The notes: generated by a model from the letters alone, not told the origin. A stretch of 64,000 bases of DNA from Arachis hypogaea (GCF_003086295.3 NC_092051.1:25911940-25975939), one strand, 5' to 3'. Positions 1 to 9,780 are shown, counted from the stretch's first letter. A program made the numbers and translations.

Positions 1-9
1 AAGTGCTTG

Positions 10-25
10 TTGGGAGGCAACCCAA
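10..25 (+). other. Post-pol hairpin (AGGCAA loop), E0 copy
   Basis: TTGGG, loop AGGCAA, CCCAA. The same loop with a GCTGGG/CCCAGC stem occurs in E2 (18516-18533) and E1 (9763-9780). The outer C-G pair is T-A here, a compensatory change that keeps pairing. Confidence 0.6.
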
Positions 26-129
26 TATTTATCTAATTTTTATTTTCATTGTTTTTCATGTTTTATTAGGTTCATGATCATGTGGAGTCACAAAATAAAT
101 AAAAAAAATTGAAAACGGAATCAAAAACA

Positions 130-345
130 GCAGAAGAAAAAATCACACCCTGGAGGAGCATCTGTCTGGTGTTCAGCACCAGAACAGAGCATGGTTCTGG
201 CGCTGAACGCCCAAAATGGGCAGCTTCTGGGCGCTGAACGCCAAAACAGGCATGGTTCTGGCGTTCAACGCCAGAAATGGCACACAAATGGGCGTTGAAC
301 GCCCAAAATGGGCACCAACCTGGCGCTGAACGCCCAGAGTTGTGT
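130..345. repeat. Palindrome array GGCGTTNAACGCC, E0 post-pol spacer
   Basis: Half a dozen imperfect copies of a 12-15 bp palindrome (variants of GGCGTTGAACGCC and GGCGCTGAACGCC), spaced about 30-45 bp and linked by short purine-rich segments such as cagaa and caaaat. The same array sits at this position in E1 and E2. No reading frame is maintained here. Confidence 0.85.
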
Positions 346-645
346 GCAAAGGCATTTTACATGCCTAATGGGTGCAGGGATGTAAATCCTTGACACCTCA
401 GGATCTGTGGACACCACAGGATCATCTCAGGATCTGTGAATCCCACAGGATCCCCACCTACCTCATCATCTCTCTTTCCATTCATGATCATCCCTTCTGT
501 TTTCCATTGACCACTCACATCTATACACCCACTACCTTCAAAATTCAACATCTCTCTCTCCCACCCAATCCCACCCATATGGCCGAATACACACTCCCAT
601 CCATCTCCTCCATATCTTCTTCTTATTCTTCTATTCTTTCTTCTT
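346..645. other. Pyrimidine-rich spacer of E0
   Basis: After a short AG-rich part (aggatctg repeats near 400-450) the top strand is rich in C and T from about 465 to 645. A 99-codon frame crosses it, but the composition is simple and there is no recognisable domain. I see no gene. E2 has a similar CT-rich stretch just before its internal hairpin. Confidence 0.5.
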
Positions 646-682
646 TTGCTCGAGGGCGAGCAACATTCTAAGTTTGGTGTGG
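646..682 (+). promoter_or_regulatory. Internal hairpin plus PPT-like motif (E0)
   Basis: A perfect 7-bp stem TTGCTCG/CGAGCAA (646-652/657-663) with loop AGGG, followed at 670 by AAGTTTGGTGTGG, the same motif that abuts the 3' LTR at 2163-2175. The stem differs from the E2 stem (TTGCTTG/CAAGCAA) by a compensated pair. It lies before the third ORF. A role as a second plus-strand initiation site is inference. Confidence 0.6.
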
Positions 683-719
683 TAAAAGCATAGCTTTTTT
701 GTTTTTTTCATAACCATTG

Positions 720-1032
720 ATGGCACCTAAGGCCAGAGAAACCTCTAGAAAGAGGAAAGGGAAGACAAAAGCTTCCATCAAGGGTCTATAGCTCAGTGGT
801 AGAACATTTGACTGCAAATCAAGAGATCCCTGAGATACCTCAGGGGAGACATTTTCTTCCACACAATTATTGGAAGCAACTAAGGGTGGAACATCAAGAG
901 CACTCCAGCATCCTTCATGAAATTAGAGAAGATCAAAAAGCAATGAAGGAGGAGCAACAAAGGCAAGGAAGAGACATAGAAGAGCTCAAGGACATCATTT
1001 GTTCCTCAAGAAGGAAACGCCACCATCACTAA
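720..1032 (+). pseudogene. Remnant of the Athila third ORF (E0)
   Basis: An ATG at 720 opens a basic N-terminus resembling the region before the third ORF in E2, stops at 789-791, and a second frame from about 796 runs to the TAA at 1030. That second part ends in a charged coiled-coil-like stretch with repeated EE/QQ, matching the C-terminal coiled coil of the E1 and E2 ORFs, including the shared preceding PEIPQ-type motif. The main globular domain of about 200 residues is missing and a tRNA-Cys-like segment sits at the join. It is almost certainly non-functional. The function of the parent protein is unknown. Confidence 0.65.
782..852 (+). tRNA. tRNA-Cys(GCA)-like sequence, probably a pseudo-tRNA
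   Basis: A 5' acceptor half GGGTCTA, a D arm with the A-box motif TAGCTCAGTGGTAGA, and an anticodon loop CTGCAAA (anticodon GCA) on a TTGA/TCAA stem match plant tRNA-Cys as I remember it to about position 833. After that a CCCTGA/TCAGGG stem takes the T-arm place, but it belongs to the host ORF (the PEIPQG region) and the B box is degenerate. The acceptor stem pairs only partly. Probably a 5' tRNA fragment fused into the element. Confidence 0.55.
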
Positions 1033-2137
1033 GGTGGATTCATTCCTTGTTCTTGCTTTCTCTGTTTTTCGTTTTCTATGTTATGTGCTTATCTATGTTT
1101 GTGTCTTCATTACATGATCATTAGTAGTTAGTAACTATGTCTTAAAGTTATGAATGTCCTATGAATCCATCACCTCTCTTAAATGAAAAATGTTTTAATT
1201 CAAAAGAACAAGAAGTACATGAGTTTCGAATTTATCCTTGAACTTAGTTTAATTATATTGATGTGGTGACAATGCTTCTTGTTTTCTGAATGAATGCTTG
1301 AACAGTGCATATGTCTTTTGAAGTTGTTGTTTAAGAATGTTAAATATGTTGGCTCTTGAAAGAATGATGACTAGGAGACATGTTATTTGATAATCTGAAA
1401 AATCATAAAAATGATTCTTGAAGCAAGAAAAAGCAGCAAAGAACAAAGCTTGCAGAAAAGAAAAAAAAAATAGGCAAAAAAAAATAGAAAGAAAAAGCAA
1501 GCAGAAAAAGCCAAAGCTCTTAAAACCAAGAGGCAAGAGCAAAAAGCCAATAACCCTTAAAACCAAAAGGCAAGGGCAAATAAAAAGGATCCCAAGGCTT
1601 TGAGCATCAGTGGATAGGAGGGCCTAAAGGAATAAAATCCTGGTCTAAGCGGCTAAACCAAGTTGTCCCTAACCATGTGCTTGTGGCGTGTAGGTGTCAA
1701 GTGAAAACTTGAGACTGAGCGGTTAAAGTCAAGGTCCAAAGCAAAAAAAGAGTGTGCTTAAGAACCCTGGACACCTCTAATTGGGGACTTTAGCAAAGCT
1801 GAGTCACAATCTGAAAAGGTTCACCCAATTATGTGTCTGTGGCATTTATGTATCCGGTGGTAATACTGGAAAACAAAGTGCTTAGGGCCACGGCCAAGAC
1901 TCATAAAGAAGTCGTGTTCAAGAATCATCATACTGAACTAGGAGAGTCAATAACACTATTCGAAATCTGAAGTTCCTATAGATGCCAATCATTCTAAACT
2001 TCAATGGATAAAGTGAGATGCCAAAACTATTCAAGAGGCAAAAAGCTATAAGTCCCGCTCATATGATTGAAGCTATGTTTCACTGATAGTTTGGAATTTA
2101 TAGTATATTCTCTTCTTTTTATCGTACTTGATTTTCA
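1033..2137 (+). other. 3' untranslated region of E0
   Basis: No gene. The stretch 1430-1590 is A/G-rich (repeats of aaaagcca type), which leaves open but meaningless frames on both strands. From about 1605 to 2000 the sequence is closely shared with E2 (21115-21540) and E1 (minus strand, 7140-6720), including the block around the words gactgagcggttaaagtc and ggtggtaatactggaaaac. Such conservation outside coding sequence suggests a cis-acting RNA role. Confidence 0.6.
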
Positions 2138-2175
2138 GTTGCTTGGGGACAAGCAACAATTTAAGTTTGGTGTTG
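2138..2175 (+). promoter_or_regulatory. Hairpin plus polypurine tract before the E0 3' LTR
   Basis: An 8-bp perfect stem GTTGCTTG/CAAGCAAC (2138-2157) with loop GGGA, then AAGTTTGGTGTTG directly before the LTR (2163-2175). Position fixes this as the functional PPT, although it is unusually T-containing. Confidence 0.75.
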
Positions 2176-2775
2176 TGATGAGCGGATAATTTATACGCTT
2201 TTTGGCATTGTTTTTAGTATGTTTTTAGTAGGATCTAGTTACTTTTAGGGATGTTTTCATTAGTTTTTATGTTAAATTCACATTTCTGGACTTTACTATG
2301 AGTTTGTGTATTTTTCTGTGATTTCAGGTATTTTCTGGCTGAAATTGAGGGACTTGAGCAGAAATCAGATTCAGAGGTTGAAGAAGGACTGCTGATGCTG
2401 TTGGATTCTGACCTCCCTGCACTCAAAGTGGATTTTCTGGAGCTACAGAACTCGAAATGGCGCGCTTCCAATTGCCTTGAAAAGTAGACATCCAGGGCTT
2501 TCCAGCAATATATAATAATCTATACTTTGGCCAAGAATAGATGATGTAAACTGGCGTTCAACGCCAGCTCTCTGCCCAATTCTGGCGTCCAGCGCCAGAA
2601 AAGGATCCAAAACTAGAGTTGAACGCCCAAACTGGCACCAAAACTGGCGTTCAACTCCACAAATGGCCTCTGCACGTGTAAAGTTAAAGCTCAGCCCAAG
2701 CACACACCAAGTGAGCCCCAGAAGTGGATTTATGCATCAATTACTTACTCATGTAAACCCTAGTAGCTAGTTTAT

Positions 2776-2783
2776 TATAAATA
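2776..2783 (+). promoter_or_regulatory. LTR TATA box (E0)
   Basis: TATAAATA followed by GGACC, in the position expected for the retrotransposon promoter; the equivalent box is at 4395 and 60732. Confidence 0.7.
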
Positions 2784-2838
2784 GGACCTTTTACTATTGT
2801 ATTAGACATCTTGGGACGCATTGTTCTTAGACCATGGG

Positions 2839-2860
2839 GGCTGGCCATCTCGGCCATGCC
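2839..2860 (+). other. Bulged hairpin downstream of the LTR TATA box
   Basis: GGCTGGCC, loop ATCTC, GGCCATGCC: a 5-bp stem, one bulged T, then three more pairs. Copies at 4490-4510 and 60806-60826 keep the stem and bulge but change the loop. It should fall within the first tens of bases of the transcript. Confidence 0.5.
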
Positions 2861-3832
2861 TGGACTACCACTTATGTATTTTCAACGGTAGAGTTTTTAC
2901 ACTCCATAGATTAAGGTGTGGAGCTCTGCTGTTCCTCAAAGATTAATGCAAAGTACTTCTGTTTTCTATTCAATTCATCTTATTTCGCTTCTAAGATATC
3001 CATTCGTACCCAAGAATGTGATGAAGGTGATGATTATGTGTGACGCTCATCACCATTCTCCCCTATGAACACGTGCCTGACAAACACTTCCGTTCTACAT
3101 GAAATAAGCTAGAATGAATATCTCTTAGATCTCCTAACCAGAATCTTCATGGCGTAAGCTAGAATGATGGCGGCATTCAAGAGAATCCGAAAAGTCTAAA
3201 CCTTATCTGTGGTATTCCGAGTAGGATTCAGTGATTGAATGACTGTGACGAGCTTCAAACTCGCGAGTGCTGGGCGTTAGTGACAAACGCAAAAGGAGGG
3301 TGAATCCTATTCCAGCATGATCGAGAACCGACAGATGATTAGCCGTGCTGTGACAGAGCATGTGAGCATATTTTTCACTGAGAGGAGGGGATGTAGCCAC
3401 TGACAACGGTGATGCCCTTGCATAAAGCCAGCCATGGAAAGGAGTAAGACTGATTGGATGAAGATAGCAGGAAAGCAGAGATTCAGAGGAACAAACGCAT
3501 CTCTATACGCTTATCTGAAATTCTCACCAATGAATTACATAAGTATTTCTATTCCTTTTATTATTTATTAATTTCGAAAACCCCATAATTGTTTTATATC
3601 CGCCTGACTGAGATTTGCAAGGTGACCATAGCTTGCTTCATACCGACAATCTCCGTGGGATTCGACCCTTACTCACGTAAGGTATTACTTGGACGACCCA
3701 GTGCACTTGCTGGTTAGTTACACGGAGTTGTGAACCATGGTCTTGGCATCATGTTTTTTTGGCGCCAATTCCAGGAAAAGAAAGAGCGATAAATTTTACA
3801 TAATTAAAGTGTAATCACGATTCCGCGTACCA

Positions 3833-5456
3833 AGCGGATAATTTATACGCTTTTTGTCATTATTTTTAGTATGTTTTTAGTATATTTTAATTAGTTTTTA
3901 TTATGTTTTTATTAGTTTTTAAATAAAAATCACTCTTCTAGACTTTACTATGAGTTTGTGTGTTTTTCTGTGATTTCAGGTATTTTCTGGCAGAAATTGA
4001 GGGACCTGAGCAAAAATCTGATTCAGAGGCTGAAAAAGGACTGCAGATGCTGTTAGATTCTGACCTCCCTGCAGTCAAATTGGCGCGCTCTCAATTGCGT
4101 TGGAAAGTAGACATGTTGGGCTTTCCAGCAATATATAATAGTCTATACTTTTCCCGAGATTTGATGGTCCAAACAGGCGTTTCAAGTCAGCTCAAGAATT
4201 CTGGCGTTTAACTCCAAAACTGGCACAAAAGCTGGAGTTAAACGCCCAAACTGGCACAAAAGCTGGCGTTTAACTCCAAGAAAAGTCTCTACACGAAAAT
4301 GTTTCAATGCTCAGCCCAAGCACACACCAAGTGGGCCCGGAAGAAGATTTCTGCATTAATTACCTATTTCTGTAACCCTAGGCTACTAGTTTTCTATAAA
4401 TAGGACCTTTTGCTATTGTATTTTCATCTCTTTTACACACTTTTTCAGATCTTTACTCATACTTTCATAGTTCTTTTCACGTTTTGGGAGGCTGGCCTCA
4501 TGGCCACGCCTGACCCTTGTTCTTATGTATTTTCAACGGTGGAGTTTCTACACACCATAGATTAAGGTGTGGAGCTCTGTTGTTCTTCATGAATTAATAC
4601 AAAGTACTATTGTTTTTCTATTCAACTCAAGTCTATTTCTTCTCCAAGATATTCATTCGTTCTTCAACTTGATGAATGTGATGACCCGTGACACTTATCA
4701 TCATTCTCACCTATGAACATGTGCCTGACAACCACCTCTGTTCTACTAGCAATGGCTTGAATGCGTATCTCTTGGGTTTCTAATCTAGGATTGGAACCTT
4801 CGTGGTATAGGCTAGAATTATTGGCGGCCATTCCTGGGATCCGGAACGTCTAAACCTTGTCTGTGGTATTCTGAGTAGGATCTGGGAAGGGATGACTGTG
4901 ACGAGCTTCAAACTCGCGATTGTGGGGCGTGTGACAGACGCAAAAGGATCAATAGATCCTTTTCTGACATGATCGAGAACCGACAGCTGATTAGCCGATG
5001 TTGTGACAGAGCATCAGGACCATTTTCACTGAGAGGACGGGATGTAGCCATTGACAACGGTGATGCCCAACATAAAGCTTGCCATGGAAAGGAGTATGAA
5101 TGATTGGAAGAAGGCAATAGGAAAGCAGAAGTGCAAGGGGAACAAAGCATCTTCATACGCTTATCTGAAATCCACCAATGAATTACATAAGTATCTCTAT
5201 CTTTATTTTATGTTTATTTTCATCACCTTAAACTCCATAACCATTTGAATCCGCCTGACTGAGATTTACAAGATGACCATAGCTTGCTTCAAGCCGACAA
5301 TCTCTGTGGGATCGACCCTTACTCACGTAAGGTTTATTACTTGGACGACCCAGTGCACTTGCTGGTTAGTTGTGCGGAATTGTGACAAAGTGTGATTCAC
5401 GTTTGAGAGCTCCAAGTCTTTGGCGCCATTGTTGATGATCACAATTTCGTACACCA
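3833..5456 (+). repeat. Second LTR, head to tail with the E0 LTR
   Basis: Begins AGCGGATAATTTATACGC, lacking the first five bases (TGATG) of the family, and ends TTCGTACACCA. It abuts the E0 LTR with no internal sequence between them. It has its own palindrome array (about 4175-4290), TATA box and bulged hairpin, and a PBS-like site (5421-5438) 18 bp before its end. The sequence from 5046 to its end is nearly repeated at 29772-30195 on the far side of E1. It could be a solo LTR, a two-LTR junction or one end of a lost element. Confidence 0.8.
4395..4402 (+). promoter_or_regulatory. LTR TATA box
   Basis: TATAAATA followed by GGACCTTTTGCTATTG; the bulged hairpin follows at 4490-4510. Confidence 0.7.
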
Positions 5457-6559
5457 GTGGATCACCGTTGTCAATGGCTACCATCCGTCCTCTCAGTGAA
5501 AATGGTCCAGGTGCGCTGTCACCGCCCGACTAATCATCTGTCGGTTCTCACTCATGCTGGAATAGGATCCGTTGGTCCTTTTGCGTCTGTCACTACGCCC
5601 AACCTTTGTGAGTTTGAAGCTCGTCACAGTCATTCAATCCTTGAATCCTACTCAGAATACCACAGACAAAGTTTAGACTTTCCGGATTCTCAAGAATGCT
5701 GCCAATGGATTCTAGCTTATACCACGAAGATTCTGATTAAGGAACCCAAGAGATACTTATTCAATCTAATGTAGAACGGAGGTAGTTGTCAGGCACGTGT
5801 TCATAGGTTGAGAATGGTGATGAGTGTCACGGATCATCCCATTCATCATATTGAAGTGCAAATAAATATCTTAGATAGAAACAAGCGTGTTTGAATGGAA
5901 AACAGAAGTAATTGTATTAATTCATCGAGACACAGCAGAGCTCCTCACCCCCAACAATGGAGTTTAGAGACTCATGCCATCAAAGAGTACAAAGTTCAGA
6001 TCCAAAATGTCATGAGATACAAAATAAATCTCTAAAAGTTGTTTAAATACTAAACTAGTAACCTAGGTTTACAGAAAATGAGTAAACTAAGATAGATAGT
6101 GCAGAAATCCACTTTTGGGGCCCACTTGGTGTGTGCTGGGGCTGAGACTTAAGCTTTACACGTGCCTAGGCTGTTTCTAGAGTTAAACGCCAGGTTGTAA
6201 CCTGTTTTGGGCGTTTAACTCCAACTTGTAACTTGTTTCTGGCGTTTAACGCCAGACTGCAACATGGAATTGGCATTGAACGCCAGTTTACGTCATCTAT
6301 CCTTGAGCAAAGTATAAACTATTATATATTGGTGGAAAGCCCTGAATGTCTACTTTCCAACTCAATTGGGATCGCGCCAATTGGACTCCTGTAGCTCCAG
6401 AAAATCCATTCCGAGTGCAGAGATGTCAGAATCCAACAGCATGAGTAGTCCTTTTTCAGCCTGAATCAGATTTTTGCTCAGCTCCCTCAATTTCAGCCAG
6501 AAAACACCTGAAATTACAGAAAAATACACAAACTCATAGTATAAAATATCCGCTCATCA
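5457..6559 (-). repeat. E1 3' LTR, truncated
   Basis: The reverse complement starts TGATGAGCGGATATTTTATAC at 6559 and is colinear with the E1 5' LTR until 5457, where it meets the end of another LTR. It contains the palindrome array at about 6178-6290. The last 337 bp, which would include the U5 end, are absent. Confidence 0.85.
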
Positions 6560-6597
6560 CAACACCAAACTTAAACTGTTGCTTGTCTCCAAGCAAC
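6560..6597 (-). promoter_or_regulatory. Hairpin plus polypurine tract before the E1 3' LTR
   Basis: On the minus strand: GTTGCTTG, loop GAGA, CAAGCAAC (6597-6578), a short spacer, then AAGTTTGGTGTTG (6572-6560) touching the LTR. Confidence 0.75.
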
Positions 6598-7649
6598 TAG
6601 ATAAATAAAATAGAATAAAAATAAGTCAAGAAGCAATAATATCTCAGAGTTTTTTGAGTGAAGCTCAGATTCTAATTAGATGAGCGGAACTAGTAGCTTT
6701 TTGCTTCCGAACAGTTTTGGCATCTCACTTTATCCATTGAAACTCAGAATGATTGGCATCTATAGGAACTTAGAATTCAGATAGTGTTATTGATTCTCCT
6801 AGTTCAGTATGTTGATTCTTGAACACAGCTACTTTATGAGTCTTGGCCGTGGCCCTAAGCACTTTGTTTTCCAGTATTACCACCGGATACATAAATGCCA
6901 CAGACATATAATTAGGTGAACCTTTTCAGATTGTGACTCAGCTTTGCTAAAGTCCCCAATTAGAGGTGTTCAGGGTTCTTAAGCACACTCTTTTTTTGCT
7001 TTGGACCTTGACTTTAACCGCTCAGTCTCAAGTTTTCACTTGACACCTTCACGCCACAAGCACATGGTTAGGGACAGCTTGGTTTAGCCGCTTAGGCCAG
7101 GATTTGATTCCTTTAGGTCCTCCTATCCACTGATGCTTAAAGCCTTGGATCCTTTTTATTACCCTTGCCTTTTGGTTTTAAGGGCAATTGGCTTTTTCTG
7201 CTTGCTTTTTCTTTTTCTTCTTCTTTTTCTTTTATTTTCGCCATTTTTTTTCTGCAAGCTTTTGTATCCACTGCTTTTTCTTGCTTCAAGAATCATTTTT
7301 ATGATTTTTCAGATTATCAGATAACATTTCTCCTTTTTCATCATTCTTTCATAAACATCAAATTCAAAAGACATATGCACTGTTCAAGCATTCATTCAGA
7401 AGACAAAAAGCATTGCCACCACATGTAAATAATTAAAATTTTCTTATTAAAAATTCGAAAAATATTGCCTCCTTATTCTAAAGAAAATCTGCTATTTTAT
7501 TCATGTTTAATGATGATGAGAAAAATAAATTATAGCTTAATTGGAGATAAAATCAGAATATAGATACTAATTACTACTACTCATATATAACTTCTAAGGT
7601 AAAACTCAAATAAGAACAATTATCACAGAGTTAAGGCTAAGATTAGAAC
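6598..7649 (-). other. 3' untranslated region of E1
   Basis: No gene. Contains the block shared with E0 and E2 (about 6720-7140), an A-rich minus-strand run around 7190-7250 that leaves a leucine/phenylalanine-rich open frame on the other strand, and AT-rich sequence to the end of the third ORF. Confidence 0.6.
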
Positions 7650-8666
7650 TCAACAACCTTGAATTTGGGAGGTGGATGCCTCTTTAGTCTGTGGAGTGCT
7701 TGGCCCTTCAAGAGATAGTTTCTGACGCTTTAATTCCTTCAGTTCACGCCCTTGCTCTTCTTGTTCTCTAAGCAATTTGCAGAGCATACTGTTTTGATTT
7801 TGCTGTTCTTCCTTCAGTTGATCCACAGCTTCTTGCAACTTGGTGACAGATGCTTCTAGGCACTCCCAGTATTCAATTTGAGGGATTTCCGGGAGGAACT
7901 CTTCTGCTTTTCTCTTGATGGGGTCGTCCTGCACTTGTTGTCCTTCCATAGACTTTTTGGTGATTGGTTGCTCAACTGAGATATACTTATCTACTCCCAT
8001 CTTTATCCCAGCATCTTTACATAACAGAGAAACTAAGCTTGGATAGGCCAATTTGGCATCCTTGGAGTTCTTGTTTGCAATTTTGTAAAGCTCACAAGCA
8101 ATCAGCTGATGAACTTCCACTTCTTTTTCCAGCATAATGCAATGAATCATCACTGCTCTTCTGATGGTGACTTCAGAGCGGTTGCTAGTGGGCAGAATAG
8201 AGCGCCCAATGAAGTCCAGCCAGCCTCTGGCGACTGGTTTGAGATCTCCTCTCTTGAGTTGGTTCGGGACACCCTTTGTGTTGGTTGTCCACTTGGCTCC
8301 AGGGAGGCATATATCCTCTAGGATTTTATCCAAGCCTAGGTTTGATCTCATCATTCTCCTATTAAAGGAGTCTGGGTCATCTTGCAGTTGAGGCAGCTTG
8401 AAGATCTCCCTTATTTTATTAAGGTGGGTGTGAACAACCTTCCCTCTGACCAAAGTTCTATAGTCATAGAATGCGGTTCCAGCTATCCTCTGCCTGTCCG
8501 TCTGCCATAGATTAGCATAGAATTCCTGAACCATGTTTCTTCCCACCTTTGTTTCAGGATTAGCTAGGACTTCCCAGCTCCTGTTTCGAATTTGCTCTTG
8601 GATCTTCGGATATTCATCTTCTTTCAGATCGAATTTAACTTCTGGGATCACTGACCTTAGACTCAT
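7650..8666 (-). CDS. Athila third ORF (env position), intact in E1
   Basis: 338 codons, intact. It lies between pol and the 3' LTR, where Athila elements carry an env-like ORF. I see no signal peptide or membrane segment, so this is not an obvious envelope protein. Residues about 1-240 form a globular part that resembles the family annotated as putative plant transposon protein (Transposase_32, from memory), with the motif VARGWLDFIGRSI around residue 135. Residues about 265-325 are charged and coiled-coil-like, rich in E, Q and K. The start is chosen by match to the E2 copy, MGLRSVIPEVKFDLKEDEY in E2 and MSLRSVIPEVKFDLKEDEY here. The function is unknown. It stays open while gag and pol of the same copy are broken. 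Confidence 0.75.
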   Translation of the reverse strand: MSLRSVIPEVKFDLKEDEYPKIQEQIRNRSWEVLANPETKVGRNMVQEFYANLWQTDRQRIAGTAFYDYRTLVRGKVVHTHLNKIREIFKLPQLQDDPDSFNRRMMRSNLGLDKILEDICLPGAKWTTNTKGVPNQLKRGDLKPVARGWLDFIGRSILPTSNRSEVTIRRAVMIHCIMLEKEVEVHQLIACELYKIANKNSKDAKLAYPSLVSLLCKDAGIKMGVDKYISVEQPITKKSMEGQQVQDDPIKRKAEEFLPEIPQIEYWECLEASVTKLQEAVDQLKEEQQNQNSMLCKLLREQEEQGRELKELKRQKLSLEGPSTPQTKEASTSQIQGC

Positions 8667-8820
8667 TATTTTGTAAAAATGGTCTGAATGTTCTTTGGTT
8701 ATGAACTTCCCTTGATTCTAAAGTGGTTTTGGAATATTCTCTTTCTTGCCTCTTGAGTCGGTTTGTTTTCCCTTAGGAGCCATGATCTTAGTGGGTATTG
8801 GTTTAGTGATCACGGATAAA

Positions 8821-8857
8821 CACACCAAACTTAGAGGTTTGCTTCTCCTCAAGCAAA
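8821..8857 (-). promoter_or_regulatory. Internal hairpin plus PPT-like motif (E1)
   Basis: On the minus strand: TTTGCTTG, loop AGGA, GAAGCAAA, with one mismatched pair at the loop-closing position, then AAGTTTGGTGTG (8832-8821). It sits just upstream of the third ORF and is equivalent to 19436-19472 in E2. Confidence 0.6.
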
Positions 8858-9340
8858 AGAAAGCAAAGGAGAGGGAAAGAGGGAGAGCCAAGCGCAACTT
8901 GTGGAGGATAGGGGGAGAGGCCGAACCAATATTTAAAGGGAAGGGGGTGGGTTTCGAAAATTATTTGAAAAAGATATGATAGAAAAAGTGATTTGGAAAA
9001 GATAAGTATGATAGTAAAAGATGTGATTTAAAATTGAAAAGATATGAAAGATATTTGAAAAAGATAAATTTGAATTTTGAAAAAGATGATGTGAAGATTT
9101 GAAAAAGATATTGATGAGTTGAAAAGATTTGAGAAGGAAAAGAGATAGATTTATTTTGAAAAGGATTTGAAAATAATTTGAAGGGGATTAAGAAAAAGGG
9201 TTTATGAATTAAGATACATTTGATATCTTTTGAAAAAGGATTTGAAAAATTAGGATTTGTAACATGTTTGTGAAAGAAATCATGAATTGAAACATAAAAA
9301 TTGGAAAAAATTTGAATTGAAAACGAAATTGCCTACTCCC
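8858..9340 (-). other. Spacer of E1 between pol and the third ORF
   Basis: No gene. The plus strand is rich in irregular GATTTGAAAAAGATA repeats (about 8960-9300); the E2 counterpart (19100-19330) reads as TCTTTTTCAAATATC. It looks like low-complexity expansion. Confidence 0.5.
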
Positions 9341-9625
9341 CACAATCCTGGTGTTAAATGCCCAACTGCTGCATGTTTTGGGCGTTTAACGCCCAGTTGC
9401 TGCTTGGTTTGGGCGTTTAACGCCTAGCTGTTGCTTCTAGCTGGCGTTAAACGCCAGAAACCCCTTTGTCACTGGGCATTTTTTGAACGCCCAGGATGCT
9501 GTAAATCTGGCGTTAAATGCCCAGAAGTTGCTTCTTTCTGGCGTTTAACGCCCAGATTGCTATCTTTACTGGCGTTAAATGCCCAGTTGTGTTTCTTACT
9601 GGCGTTTTCTTGCCAGTAAGCTCCT
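9341..9625. repeat. Palindrome array GGCGTTNAACGCC, E1 post-pol spacer
   Basis: About eight copies of the palindrome (GGCGTTTAACGCC, GGCGTTAAACGCC and decayed forms), spaced about 30-40 bp. It is the same position as 130-345 and 18715-18925. Confidence 0.85.
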
Positions 9626-9762
9626 TTTTCCTGTTTTGTGCTCTGAATTCTTCTGTAACCCTGTGGACTTATGCAATTGATTCTTTACCTTGTTGATATT
9701 AAGCTCATATAAATAAAATGAGGAATAAAATAAAATAAAGTAACAGAAAAGTTTTGCTAATG

Positions 9763-9780
9763 GCTGGGTTGCCTCCCAGC
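9763..9780 (-). other. Post-pol hairpin (AGGCAA loop), E1 copy
   Basis: Minus strand GCTGGG, loop AGGCAA, CCCAGC, about 45 bp after the pol stop. Confidence 0.6.

Larger units (their letters stand above)
1..3832 (+). mobile_element. E0: 3' part of an Athila-type Ty3 retrotransposon
   Basis: The window opens inside this element, just after where pol would end: the post-pol hairpin found in E1 and E2 is at 10-25. In order it holds a palindrome array, a pyrimidine-rich stretch, a hairpin plus PPT-like motif, a remnant of the third ORF, a 3' untranslated region, the hairpin plus true PPT, and the 3' LTR at 2176-3832. The order matches that of E2, so assignment to the same family is firm. Its gag and pol lie outside the window. 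The third ORF is shortened and carries a tRNA-like insert, so this copy is defective or a non-autonomous relative. Confidence 0.85.
2176..3832 (+). repeat. 3' LTR of E0 (U3-R-U5)
   Basis: Starts TGATGAGCGGATAATTTATACGC after the PPT and ends GCGTACCA. About 1,657 bp. U3 carries a palindrome array (2552-2670). A TATA box is at 2776-2783 and a bulged hairpin follows at 2839-2860. Near the 3' end (about 3760-3777) lies a PBS-like TGGCGCC block inside what should be U5. It belongs to the same LTR subtype as 3833-5456 and E6. Confidence 0.85.

Noticed and set aside
782..852. Functional tRNA-Cys gene
   Set aside because: T arm/B box and acceptor 3' strand do not match a tRNA; it is embedded in a retrotransposon ORF.
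3203..3406. Short frames in the U5 part of many LTRs (also near 4908, 5457, 28623, 62796)
   Set aside because: They recur because the LTR recurs; reading frames differ by subtype and none has a domain.
7133..7428. Leu/Phe-rich frames opposite the E1 3' UTR (a matching one is at 1249-1566)
   Set aside because: Antisense to A-rich noncoding sequence; hydrophobicity comes from TTT/CTT codons, not from a membrane protein.
9341..9625. Regularly spaced short palindromes resembling a CRISPR array
   Set aside because: Plant nuclear DNA; spacers are related and low complexity, units decay freely, and the array belongs to the retrotransposon.
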